Positions 1-8,810 of a DNA stretch of 15,745 nt are shown here, piece after piece. The notes under the pieces are model-generated. The model ran no database searches. It was not told the DNA's origin and saw only the letters and a list, made by a program, of their open reading frames with translations. The stretch covers positions 1-15,745 of the forward strand of contig JALCCG010000390.1 in assembly GCA_023212695.1 (NCBI GenBank). Direction: 5' to 3'. Positions within the stretch are counted from its first letter, which is position 1; each line of letters starts with the position of its first letter. Made by a program: the position numbers and the translations under genes. Source of the stretch: Sporisorium sorghi. Its lineage: Eukaryota > Basidiomycota > Ustilaginomycetes > Ustilaginales > Ustilaginaceae.

Positions 1-73
<73 letters not shown>
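1..73. repeat. Poly(A) homopolymer at window edge
   Basis: Positions 1-73 are uninterrupted A, followed by CCCC. The true length is unknown because the run touches the window edge. It may be a real genomic homopolymer (several other A/T runs of 13-28 nt occur in this window), a retroelement tail, or a contig-end artefact. Confidence 0.9.
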
Positions 74-75
<2 letters not shown>

Positions 76-200
76 CCAAGCCAGCACAGCGAACCAAAAC
101 CACACAAGCCTGGAAAAAGCGGAGCGACCGAAGAAGAAATTCAGCAACAAAACACACACACGCAGACGCAGACGAGGAAGAAGGGTTTACTTTTGCTGGC

Positions 201-227
201 TTTTTTTTTTTTTTTTTTTTTTTTTTT
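201..227. repeat. Poly(T) tract, 27 nt
   Basis: This is an uninterrupted T run, one of a series of long A/T homopolymers in the non-coding parts of the window. Confidence 0.9.
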
Positions 228-1663
228 GTCCAGCACAGCACAAACAGTTTACTCCTCGTCACTTGACTTGGCATTCGGACGCCTTCCGATGGCACAGACC
301 GGTGAGCCAGCACCCTTGCTCTTTGAAACGAACACCAAGCGCTGGATCACTCGTCGACACAAGAGACAAGAACCTGGCGCTTTCGAGGGAAAATCGTTTT
401 TATTTATTTATTTATTTTACGCAGAGGGCGCGGTCATTAGCGGAAAGAAGCGACTACTGCACCAACAATACCTTGGAGGGCACGATGAGGATGGTAAAAT
501 GACCGGTCATCCCGACGAGTCATGAGATCTCTAGAGTGTAAGTTAGCAGCACAAAGGCGCTGTCCGAGCTGCTCGCGTTTTCGCCGACGAGCTGTTCTCT
601 CGGAGTGTTCCGCCGCGTGCCGAAAAGGCGGAGAGCGAAGGAAGAACAGCGAGCGCGCTTCGGACTTTGAGCCCGATGAGCTCCTGATTCTCTCTCTCCT
701 CCTTGATCCTCTCGAGAGAGTCACACCATTCTTTGCGCTTTGCGACTGGCAACAAAACAGCAATACTCAAGCAAAGAGCACAAAGTGCCGAGCCCGCGAC
801 CATCTCCAGCTGACAACGAACAAGAAAGGGATGGAGAGATGGCATCGGACATGAGCCGATCGAGGTTCGGCGAGAGGAGAAGAAAAGCGCGCTTCAGATG
901 TTCCAGAGTGCGCTCAAAGCGAGATTTTTTGGTCCTTTTTTTTTTTATATTTTTTTTTCCGGTCGATCACCAGCCAAAACCTGCCGCGACCGGGAATGGA
1001 GAGACGGAGAGATCCGCGCGTGTCTCTTTGACTCTCTTTCGTGGGTGCTCGCAAGTTGACCCGCGGTTATGCTGCCGTTTGCTTACCGTGCAGCTTGCAA
1101 TGTTGCGAAAGCGATGCCAGTCCTCTTCTCAAGACTCCCGCAAGCATCTGTGACTCGACTGCACGATGCAGATCATCTCGAATTCTTTCGAGACTAAAAA
1201 GTTGCGAAGGTCTAACATTTTGAGGATTTTTTCTGCGGCACTCGCACGAGCTTGCCTTGGTCTGCAGGGTGGTGTCGGGAGAACCGTTTGCTGGCAGAAG
1301 CGAGATGCACTTTACGTCATCTTGCAGTTTCACGCCCGCACGCGACGTTGCAGAAGTCGACCCCATCGACATGACGACCGAGATTCTTTCCATCGTACCT
1401 GCTTCAGTGCGCCAACACCAGCGGCATCGTGCGCATAGCTCGTCCACAGGACGGGGCAAGGGCAATGCTAGATCGAATAACAGGTTCAGGTCCATCGAGA
1501 TGGGCGAGAGAGAGAGAGCTATCAGTACAAGATGAGCTGCAAGCAAGCTGCACACAAATCATCGTTGTTGCGCGCAGTGTGACTGTCTAGGCTTTGGGGT
1601 CTGTTGTTAGTCTCAACGCGCGCGCCAGCCAAAAAGGAAATCCCGAGTCGTCATCATTTCACC

Positions 1664-1696
1664 AAAAAAAAAAAAAATAATAAATAAATAAATAAA
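1664..1696. repeat. Poly(A) plus TAAA microsatellite
   Basis: A run of 14 A (1664-1677) leads directly into several TAAA units. It sits just left of the ATG at 1698, the last ATG before the long ATG-free stretch. Confidence 0.85.
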
Positions 1697-2432
1697 AATG
1701 GCGATTTTTGAGCCACTCTGCAACTCCACTTTTGCTGCGTCTTCAAGTCAAGTTGACCGTTGTGCTGCCGCGATTTTTTATTTTATTTTATTTTTCAACT
1801 TTTGCACGGTTGCATCACCTCGCCTCGCTTTGCCTCACTCGCCAATTTTCTTTTTCTGGTGAGAGTGCCGCTCACCGCCGCTTCTGGGCTGGTGTGGCGG
1901 CCGCGCGCGCTTTTGGACTCTCTTTGTTCATTTGCTCTCTCGGTCTCCAAGCGATTGATTCGGCTGCAGTTGCACTCTCTCTCAACTGGCTCATCGCTCG
2001 TTGCTTTTGCCTCTCTCTCTCTCTCTTTCTCTTGCACCTTGGTTTCGGACTCGACCCCTTTGTCGCAACAGGAACGCTCTTTCTCCGCAGTGAGGCAGTC
2101 AAAGAGAGGACGTCGGGTTACCTAGTCGGCTGGCTGCTCAGCCTTTCTCACTCACTTTGAACAACAACTGCTGATCAGCTGTTTCGAGCTTCTTGGCACA
2201 GCAGTCAACTCTCTCCTCTCCTTGGAGCAAGCAACTCGGAACCATTCAACCCATCACCTTGTCGCCGTCGTCGTCTGCTGCTGCTGCTTGTTGGTCCCGC
2301 ATAGCAACGTCGTCTCCGTTCTTCAACGCCACTTGATCAACTAACGCCCTTTCATCAGCTCCGTCCCTTGCCTTGATTGCTTGCCACCAAACGTCCCGCC
2401 CTTGTCACTCTCGCTCTCTCACAAGGCATTTT

Positions 2433-2449
2433 CCCCCCCCCCCCCCCCC
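2433..2449. repeat. Poly(C) tract, 17 nt
   Basis: This is an uninterrupted C run inside the probable leader of the phosphatase gene. If transcribed, it is a candidate site for poly(C)-binding proteins, and in any case it is prone to length variation. Confidence 0.9.
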
Positions 2450-2837
2450 ACAGCCAGCTTCTTCTTTCGCTCGCCACCAACAACCACCTTTTCCTCGACT
2501 CGCATCCTACATCTCTCATTCCAGCAACTTTCAGCAGCCGCTAAGCAACACTTGTCGTTGCTCACTCGCTCCGTTCGATCTACAGCCGCTGCGTTTTCTT
2601 CGTCCCAGTATCATCAGTCTTGCCTCAGCTCGACCCGCAACTAGATCGACAGCCCTTTCGTCCACCGCAACTTCCTTCATTTCTCCACGCATCTCCCATC
2701 GACCGGCTCAGCTTCTCTCGCATCTTCATCGCTATCGCGCAACATCGCTTCTACCACCTTTTCATACTTTGATTCTTTCTGCAACTCGCCTTGCAGCTTC
2801 CTTCTTTGCCGTCTTCACACAGCATCGTCGCGTCGTC

Positions 2838-2852
2838 ATGGCACGCCTCTAA
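2838..2852 (+). promoter_or_regulatory. Four-codon upstream ORF (Met-Ala-Arg-Leu)
   Basis: ATG GCA CGC CTC TAA lies 105 nt upstream of the phosphatase start. It is the only ATG between 1701 and 2957. Its context (G at -3, G at +4) is reasonable for initiation. A lone short upstream ORF in a leader otherwise free of ATG is a plausible translational control element of the delayed-reinitiation kind. Function is inferred only. Confidence 0.5.
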
Positions 2853-2957
2853 CTTGCCACCTTCGACCCCACCAGCCCCACTTCTGCACTAGAATCTCGG
2901 AACTCATTTTCGCATCTTCCCCACCCTTCCTCTCCTTTGCACCCGATCCCATTCACC

Positions 2958-5900
2958 ATGATGTCGACGCAACCGCCAGAAACTGCCACAAAGACCAAGT
3001 CGCGACGCTCGTTGCTGCCCTCGCTCAATTTTGGCTCCTCTTCTTCCAACACAGCCGCGAGCCCCTCTTCTCGAGCTCCGCTCGCTACCTCGGCCGCCGC
3101 CTCTTCAGCAGCTGAAGCAGACTACTTTGCCACCATCCATATTCCGGAAGCCAACGCTCCCAATCCGGGTGCCACGCGCGTCGCCAGCCCCTTTGCGCTT
3201 GCTACGCCGCCCCTCGTCTCTTCTTCCGGTGCGCGTCAGCAATCGCGGCCCAATGCCACCGACGCAGACGCGCACCCTTGGGCCAAGCTCTTTCCGGACG
3301 GTGGCATGGCTACCGCCGCCTTACCAGAAGGTTTCCGCATGGCACGCCTCGGTGTTCCACCCGCACCCGCCGCAAACGCCAACTCGGCTGTCGAAACGCT
3401 CAAGCTGCCCACTTCCAAGTCGGCTGCTCCACCAGATTTCAGGCGCAACCTCAACTTGCCGGCTAAGCTCACGGCCGGTCCTTCCAGTCTATCGCTGCCA
3501 TTGCCCGCATCTTCCGCCTCCTCCAACACCAAAAGCGGTGCTTCCACCCCGGATCTCGCCAAGTTCAAGGCTCTCGACGTGGACGGCCTCGCCGAGGCGC
3601 TCATGCCACCCACATGGAAGCAACAATCTCAAGCGTCGTCATCCACCTCACGGCCTACAACTCCCGGAGACATTCTCATCCTTGACATTCGCCCTTCCAC
3701 CTCATACTCCATGGCCCGCATCTCCTCCAGCATCAACATCTGCGCGCCCAGCACCCTCCTCAAACGGCCCGCTATCACTGTTGAACGCATCGAGGACGAG
3801 ATGCTCGGCAGCACCAGCGATCGACGACGTTTCATGCGATGGCGAAAGGGCCCACTGAAGCCCAAACCGGATGCGCAGTCCGGCCCCACCGACGAAGCCT
3901 CGCTCGACGCCGTCCGCAAGCGCGGTGCCACCATCAGCCTCCCCGAGGAACCGGGTGTCAACAAGATTATCGTGCTCGACACTGACACCTCCCGCATCGA
4001 CGGCACAGGCAACGCTACTGCTGGTGGCGGCGGTCCATGCCTCATTGGTGTGCTGAAAAAGTTCGAAGCAGCCGGCTTTGCTGGTGAGCTTTGCTGGCTC
4101 GTTGGCGGCTTCAACAAGCTCGTCCGCTCCAAGAAGGCGCAAGACTTTATCGACACGGGCGCACCTGTCAAGGCTTCTGAGGACGAGCACACCTGGAACG
4201 CCGCCAACTCCACCGCCCAGCAGGGTGTTGCGGACGCGCGTAGCCGGAAGCCGCCCACGCTCAAGCTCAATGGCGTCGCTGCTGCCCCTTCGTTCGGCAG
4301 CCCGGCCGAGGCAGATGACGAACGCAAGTCGCTCGTACAGCCTCGAGGGCTCCCTATGGAGGCTTTCCAGACCCAGAGCACCGTAGCTGGCTGGCCGGGC
4401 CAGTCGACATCGCCGGCAAAAGAAGCAAATCAGCGCAGCGGCGGCGACGCCTTCTGCTTGAATCTGGCGGGTCGGCAGCACAGCCAGAGCACGGGCGATA
4501 GCAACAGCAACTCTGCAAACCAGGCTGTTGGCGCCAAACGCTCCGCCGCTGCCTGCGCCAACCCTTTCTTCGACAACATTCGCCAGAACCGCGAGCTGCA
4601 GCACGGCATCACCGAAAAGATCCCCATGGAGCTGCCCAGCATGAACGAGTCGCAAACGCAGCGACTGCCGCCCTTCCTGCAGAAGCTCGTACACATGTCT
4701 GACGCCGATCGCGCGCTTGCTCTTGCTCAGGCCTTCTTTGACGTCGAAAAGGCCGAGCAGAACCGACTCATCGCCACCATGCAGCAGCACTCGGCGGAAT
4801 CGGATCGGGACCCTCGCTCCAAGGACTTTGCCAGCGCCCAGGCGGCGGCTCTGCTCAAGCAATCGTCGTCGTCCAAGTCAGGACAGAATCTGGATCCTTC
4901 CTCGTGTCACGCCTTCCCCTTCAGCATTGCTGCTGCGCTCGAACGTGGCGCCGACAACCGCTACAACAACATCTGGACTTACGAGCACAGCCGTGTCCGC
5001 CTTTCCAAGCCCCAGTCTGCCCATGACGCTGGCTCTGATTACCTCAACGGCTCGTTTGTCGATCCTCCACGCCGATTCGGTAGCAAGCGTCGCTACATCG
5101 CCACGCAGGCGCCGCTGCCGAGCACCTTTGACGCTTTCTGGACTGCCGTATGGGAGCAGAACAGCCGTGTCATTGTGATGCTTACGCGTGAGCACGAGAG
5201 CGGCCGCTTGCAGAGCCACCCTTACTGGCTCAACACGGCGTACGGTGACTCGATCCGGCTCACCAAGCTCGAAGAGGTGGTCCTCGACGAAGCTGGGCAA
5301 ACCATGCGCGCGGAAGAGTGCGATGGAGTGCTCGGCAAGGATCAGGAGGGAGGTGCCCTCTTCCCGTCCATGCCATCGCAAACGTCGTCGCGACAGCAGG
5401 GCGTGGGCGCGGCCGATGGCGATGATTCGGATCGCAAGCGTGAGCCGACCACTGTGCGCCGCACCTTCCTGCTCAAGAACCTCTCCGAGCCACAGGCGGC
5501 ACCTCGCCGGATCGTACAGCTGCAGTACATCGCTTGGCCGGACTACCACATCCCCGAGACGCCTCAGTCGCTGCTGACGCTCATGGATCTCGCTGATTCA
5601 GTGCAGAATGCCGCCGACACTGAGCTGCGCAGCTCGGTCACCCGGGGCCGCGCTTCAGCAGCCGGTCCTATGGTTGTGCACTGCTCGGCCGGCGTAGGTC
5701 GCACCGGCGCCTTTATCGTCATCGATGCTGCGCTCGACGTTCTTCGCAGAGTGCGACGCCGTCAGAAGCTGCTGGCAGGCGGAGGCAGGGACTCGAACCC
5801 GATCTCAGAACCTGCAACATGGGAGAACAATCTCGTGGAAGCTGATGGCTCCGCAACGGCCGACGACACTCCCGAGGTGGACATGGCGCCTCCCTCTTCG

Positions 5901-7313
5901 CCGCTCGCCGATCGCCTCCCGTGCACGCCCAGACGTAGCCTCAAGCGCGAACTGTCCCCCACCGGCATGGACGTTGATCCGGGCAGCAACTATGGCGGTA
6001 GCAGCAGCTCGGCGCGCGACATGAGCTCACCACCTCCCATGTTCCGATCGCGATCCAACGAGAGTGGCAACGGCGCTGATGCGTCGAGCACGCTGAGCAG
6101 CAGCCTGGGCAGCACGGGCAGTGGCGGCGGCCGCAGTGGCGGCAAGAACGCACCGCGAGACACTCCGATGCGCTCGACTCGATCGATGCAGCCTACTTGG
6201 GGCAGCAATGGTGGCGACAACAGCAGCAGCACGGCCGCTTCGAGCGGCTTCACCAACCCGTTCACCTCGCCCACGTTCCGCTTCAATCCTCTTGCCAGCG
6301 TCAGAATGCGTAGTGCGGGTGCGGGCAGTGCGATGCAGAACGCCTCGAGTCATGATTCGGCCCTCACGTCGCCGAGGCAGCAGCACGAGAGCGCCTTGGG
6401 TGCGAATGCGTTTGGGTCGGACCCGGCGATGCCACCCACGCGTCCCGCCATGCTGCAGCTGTCGTCGCAGGAGGCCTGGCGCCAAGCCTCGTCGCCGTTT
6501 TCCGAAGTGTCGACGCCTTCGTTCCACGGTGGCGGATCGGCCAGGTCGTCGTTCTCCTCGGCTGCGGGTGTGCACTCGCGTCTCTCGAGCAGCAATGGGC
6601 TTTCGCCGAGCGGGTCGGATGAAGGTGGACGCTCGATTGACGAGGCCTTGATGTCGGCTATGAATCCGTTTGACCTGTCCATCTCTCAGCAGGCGCAGAG
6701 CCAGCAAAATGGCGATAGCAAGGGTTCGAAGGGTGGCGCAGACGGCGTGTCTTGTGCGGCTGCTGGTGCTGCGCCTATGGCTACGACTGCGACCGCGGGT
6801 GATACATCGACTTCGACGATCACCGGCAGCAACGAGCCTACGCCGTTTGACGCCGCTTCCTCGACGACGTCCAACGTGTTCGGGTTCAGCAGCCAGGCGG
6901 CGCACCAGTCGCAAAGCAGCCGAGGCGGGAGCGTGTCAGCGTCCAACTCGGCAGGATCGACGCTGTCGTTCAACGATATGCTGCACCACCACGCGACGGC
7001 TGGCACTCCCAATACATCGGCGCATTCGACTCCGGCCAACCACGTTGAGCATCGCATGAGCAATGCGAGCTCGCACGACTCGCAGATGCTGGTCGCACGC
7101 GATCACACCCAGCTCGGCGCGAGAGATGGGGGCGGAGCGGTGCACGAGGCTGATGAGGCGTATGCCAAGGGCGAGGACGTGATCAAGGCGATTGTCGAGG
7201 GAGTGAGGGAGCAGCGCATGTCGCTGATCCAGACGGGTCGGCAGTTTGTGTTTGTCTACTCGGCGGTGCTGGCTGGTCTGCTGCGGGATATGCAGCGCGA
7301 GGGGGTTGTGTAG
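2958..7313 (+). CDS. Rhodanese-PTP fusion protein tyrosine phosphatase (Pyp/Ptp2/Ptp3 type)
   Basis: The protein has 1451 residues and needs no intron. The start is the first ATG of a tandem pair in CACCATGATG context; an in-frame TTG 21 nt upstream is not a fungal start. Domains: a Ser/Ala/Pro-rich head; a rhodanese-like domain at about 238-395; the motif NPFFDNIRQN at 535-544, which resembles a linker motif of fungal Pyp-type PTPs; then the PTP domain from about 640. The catalytic parts are the NRY substrate loop (667-669), the WPD loop (860-862, general acid D862) and HCSAGVGRTG (908-917, nucleophile C909, R915). The Q-loop MSLIQTGRQF lies only near the C-terminus (Q1425). A Ser/Gly-rich insert (about 940-1400) separates the two parts. 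The rhodanese loop has Asp (D341) where an active enzyme would carry Cys, so this domain probably binds a partner. By family, the enzyme dephosphorylates activated MAP kinases such as Hog1/Sty1; the actual substrate is not shown here. Confidence 0.93.
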   Translation: MMSTQPPETATKTKSRRSLLPSLNFGSSSSNTAASPSSRAPLATSAAASSAAEADYFATIHIPEANAPNPGATRVASPFALATPPLVSSSGARQQSRPNATDADAHPWAKLFPDGGMATAALPEGFRMARLGVPPAPAANANSAVETLKLPTSKSAAPPDFRRNLNLPAKLTAGPSSLSLPLPASSASSNTKSGASTPDLAKFKALDVDGLAEALMPPTWKQQSQASSSTSRPTTPGDILILDIRPSTSYSMARISSSINICAPSTLLKRPAITVERIEDEMLGSTSDRRRFMRWRKGPLKPKPDAQSGPTDEASLDAVRKRGATISLPEEPGVNKIIVLDTDTSRIDGTGNATAGGGGPCLIGVLKKFEAAGFAGELCWLVGGFNKLVRSKKAQDFIDTGAPVKASEDEHTWNAANSTAQQGVADARSRKPPTLKLNGVAAAPSFGSPAEADDERKSLVQPRGLPMEAFQTQSTVAGWPGQSTSPAKEANQRSGGDAFCLNLAGRQHSQSTGDSNSNSANQAVGAKRSAAACANPFFDNIRQNRELQHGITEKIPMELPSMNESQTQRLPPFLQKLVHMSDADRALALAQAFFDVEKAEQNRLIATMQQHSAESDRDPRSKDFASAQAAALLKQSSSSKSGQNLDPSSCHAFPFSIAAALERGADNRYNNIWTYEHSRVRLSKPQSAHDAGSDYLNGSFVDPPRRFGSKRRYIATQAPLPSTFDAFWTAVWEQNSRVIVMLTREHESGRLQSHPYWLNTAYGDSIRLTKLEEVVLDEAGQTMRAEECDGVLGKDQEGGALFPSMPSQTSSRQQGVGAADGDDSDRKREPTTVRRTFLLKNLSEPQAAPRRIVQLQYIAWPDYHIPETPQSLLTLMDLADSVQNAADTELRSSVTRGRASAAGPMVVHCSAGVGRTGAFIVIDAALDVLRRVRRRQKLLAGGGRDSNPISEPATWENNLVEADGSATADDTPEVDMAPPSSPLADRLPCTPRRSLKRELSPTGMDVDPGSNYGGSSSSARDMSSPPPMFRSRSNESGNGADASSTLSSSLGSTGSGGGRSGGKNAPRDTPMRSTRSMQPTWGSNGGDNSSSTAASSGFTNPFTSPTFRFNPLASVRMRSAGAGSAMQNASSHDSALTSPRQQHESALGANAFGSDPAMPPTRPAMLQLSSQEAWRQASSPFSEVSTPSFHGGGSARSSFSSAAGVHSRLSSSNGLSPSGSDEGGRSIDEALMSAMNPFDLSISQQAQSQQNGDSKGSKGGADGVSCAAAGAAPMATTATAGDTSTSTITGSNEPTPFDAASSTTSNVFGFSSQAAHQSQSSRGGSVSASNSAGSTLSFNDMLHHHATAGTPNTSAHSTPANHVEHRMSNASSHDSQMLVARDHTQLGARDGGGAVHEADEAYAKGEDVIKAIVEGVREQRMSLIQTGRQFVFVYSAVLAGLLRDMQREGVV

Positions 7314-7431
7314 AGAGTTTCTCGCATGTGTTCTTTGCGTTTGAACGTTGTTCGATTTGTTTTCAGCAGCGAGCGAGAGAGTGTGAGTGTGAAGGATGAG
7401 ATTGCTGTGTGTCATTGCCAAGGTGTCTGCA

Positions 7432-8334
7432 CTACTTGATATACCGATTGATGAACTTTCTGTGAAACTCGGACCGTGTCAAATCGTTCACGAAGCCTGG
7501 CTTGCCGTCTCTACCACTGTTGCCCGCGGCTTGGGCCTGGTTCTTGAAGATCACATCGTGGTCCCAGCGCTTTTTGACGCCGAATTCTCGCTCGTTGTCG
7601 TGCCTTTCCGTTGCACTGGCAGCAGAGGGGGTTGAGGAGGAGGAGAAGGCGGCCTGGAGGTTGAGCAGCGGGTTGCCGCGGGCGATTTCCTCCTGTTCCG
7701 TCAAAGCGGCCGTGGTGGAGGCGAGGGCGGCGAGGCGCTGTTTCTCGGCTGCGCGCTCAGCTTTGATTTTCTCGAGCTCGCGCAGCAAGAGCGTTTGTTC
7801 GTCCTCCGAGTCCGAGTCTGCGTCGCTTTCGTCAGTGTCGGATGCCGAGCTGTCGCTGTCGTCCTCGTCGTCGGTGTGGGCTTCGGGTTTGGTGGTGGGA
7901 GGCTTCTCTTCTTCGTCGTCGTCGTCGTCGTCGGACTCGTCGTCGTCGGACTCGCGATCGAGCTCAATCGCACGCGCTATCGCCTCCCTCCTCCTCCTCC
8001 CCTCTTCCTCCTCTTGACCCTCCCCGACACCCGCAGGCAGCGGCAGCGGCTCCAGCCCCGCCTTGACCCTCTTCCTGTTCTTCGCCTCCCACTCCGCGCG
8101 CTCCAGCTCCCGCTTCAAATCCCGCCGCCGCACCTCCTCCTCACCACTGCTCGAGGGTATCCCAGAACCAGACCCAGACGCTGTGGAGGATGTGCCGGAG
8201 GCTGCAGGCTGGCGGAACTTGAGCTTCGTGTGCTGCGGGATGCTACCCACACTGGTCTGCTGCGAGCGCTGCGCACCGGGTGCCGGAGCGCGCGCTTTCG
8301 CCGCTGAAAAGTTGGGCCGGTGCGCTGTCGACAT
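7432..8334 (-). CDS. CWC15: Pre-mRNA splicing factor Cwc15/Cwf15
   Basis: This 300-residue protein is intron-free. Cwc15 is a component of the Prp19 (NTC)-associated part of the catalytic spliceosome in the nucleus. Family hallmarks are visible in order: the N-terminus MSTAHRPNF; SIPQHTKLKFRQ (31-42); a basic stretch; a very acidic Asp/Glu/Ser tract (about 128-179); a short coiled coil (LLLRELEKIKAERAAEKQR, about 182-200); EIARGNPLLNL (216-226); KRWDHDVIFKN (255-265); and the conserved C-terminal block ending FHRKFINRYIK. The start is the only Met that gives the family N-terminus. The acidic tract is encoded partly by a GAC/GAT trinucleotide-like repeat (7914-7934, read on the other strand). 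The 3' end faces the phosphatase gene with 118 bp between the stops; the 5' end faces the FKBP gene. Confidence 0.95.
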   Translation of the reverse strand: MSTAHRPNFSAAKARAPAPGAQRSQQTSVGSIPQHTKLKFRQPAASGTSSTASGSGSGIPSSSGEEEVRRRDLKRELERAEWEAKNRKRVKAGLEPLPLPAGVGEGQEEEEGRRRREAIARAIELDRESDDDESDDDDDDEEEKPPTTKPEAHTDDEDDSDSSASDTDESDADSDSEDEQTLLLRELEKIKAERAAEKQRLAALASTTAALTEQEEIARGNPLLNLQAAFSSSSTPSAASATERHDNEREFGVKKRWDHDVIFKNQAQAAGNSGRDGKPGFVNDLTRSEFHRKFINRYIK

Positions 8335-8810
8335 CGTTGCGCGGATGATAGAATGTGGCCTGTTAGATGGATCGATTCGAAGTGGCCAAGGGTTTCAAGA
8401 AGGATTGCTACCCCGGGTATAGTTGTCGATCGTGATCGGTTGAAGTCTGGCAGCAAAGGGATTGCGCGAAGGCGTGCTGTTCGATGTCGATGAGTTGTGC
8501 GTGGATGGAGCGCGGCGATGGAGATGATGACGATGGTGGCGATGGAGAGAAGGTGTCAAGTTTTGCATTCCCGCGCTCCACACGCAATATCGGCCGATAA
8601 GAAGACCCCGCGCGCTCGCTCTCCACGTAGCATTTTCAGCTCTCGGCGCGCACAGACACGCTTCAGGACCCTTTTCCTCCCCACCCTCTCTCCGCTCACC
8701 ACCTCGACACCTCGACACCTCGACACCTCGACACCCTCCTGGGTCACCTCCTTTCACCCGGAACCTCGCAAACAGAACGTCTCCTCGCAACCCCTCCGCT
8801 CACACACAGT
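8335..8810. promoter_or_regulatory. Divergent promoter between CWC15 and the FKBP gene
   Basis: This 476-bp gap separates the two start codons and must contain both promoters and leaders. No clear TATA box is seen. The side next to the FKBP start is CT-rich and carries a tandem 8-bp repeat (8702-8733). No other gene fits here. Confidence 0.6.
8702..8733. repeat. Tandem repeat, 4 copies of CCTCGACA
   Basis: Four perfect head-to-tail 8-bp units lie 78 bp upstream of the FKBP start codon, in its probable leader or core promoter. TCGA is palindromic, so each unit could present a symmetric site. This is either a small variable minisatellite or a clustered binding site. Confidence 0.85.

Larger units (their letters stand above)
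74..1700. other. Intergenic DNA, no supported gene
   Basis: Several short frames are open here on both strands. They carry no recognisable domain, overlap each other, and are made of low-complexity or homopolymer-derived residues. The stretch contains a T run (201-227), a TATTT repeat near 400-418, a second T-rich patch (about 936-958) and an A/TAAA tract (1664-1696). I see no tRNA, rRNA or transposase signature. It probably holds distal promoter sequence of the downstream phosphatase gene, or the end of an unseen gene to the left. Confidence 0.5.
1701..2957 (+). promoter_or_regulatory. Probable long 5' leader of the phosphatase gene
   Basis: The region is rich in C and T (for example the CTCTCTCT runs near 2011-2032 and C-rich stretches from 2370 onward). 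Between 1701 and 2837 the plus strand contains no ATG at all; the first is the small upstream ORF at 2838. Random sequence of this composition would be expected to hold roughly ten or more. Together with the pyrimidine bias this suggests a transcribed, scanned leader, although its exact start cannot be seen. A GTGAGA donor-like site at about 1860 and a TTCTCCGCAG acceptor-like site near 2090 leave room for a leader intron, which I cannot confirm. A 17-C run (2433-2449) lies inside. Confidence 0.5.

Noticed and set aside
1067..1555. Minus-strand frame of 162 codons in the left intergenic region
   Set aside because: No domain, no sensible promoter context, composition not protein-like.
1708..2160. 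Plus-strand frame of 150 codons with hydrophobic Leu/Ser-rich product
   Set aside because: Begins at TTG, and the stretch has no ATG. The hydrophobic look comes from CT-rich DNA (CTC/TCT codons).
2937..2957. TTG-started N-terminal extension of the phosphatase
   Set aside because: Fungal nuclear genes start at ATG; the tandem ATG in CACCATG context is the better start. The same reasoning removes the TTG extensions of VPS68 (12474) and the reductase (13395).
3702..4862. Long minus-strand open frame (386 codons) opposite the phosphatase gene
   Set aside because: It mirrors the codon periodicity of the real gene on the other strand, has no recognisable domain, and overlaps a gene with clear motifs.
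6027..6914. Minus-strand open frame of 295 codons with Arg-rich product
   Set aside because: Arg-rich, low-complexity shadow of the Ser/Gly-rich phosphatase insert; no domain.
5760..7180. Possibility that the phosphatase insert is a retained intron
   Set aside because: About 1.4 kb stays open in frame with consistent GC-rich codon use, and other introns in the window are 70-120 nt with clear GTAAG donors. It is best read as coding, though only RNA can settle it.
8450..8464. GCAAAGGGA near the CWC15 start, resembling the Ustilago pheromone response element ACAAAGGGA
   Set aside because: One mismatch in a short motif, single copy, and upstream of a housekeeping splicing gene; not above chance.
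8702..8733. Possible CRISPR-like repeat
   Set aside because: Units are 8 bp and directly adjacent with no spacers, in a eukaryotic genome; it is a simple tandem repeat.
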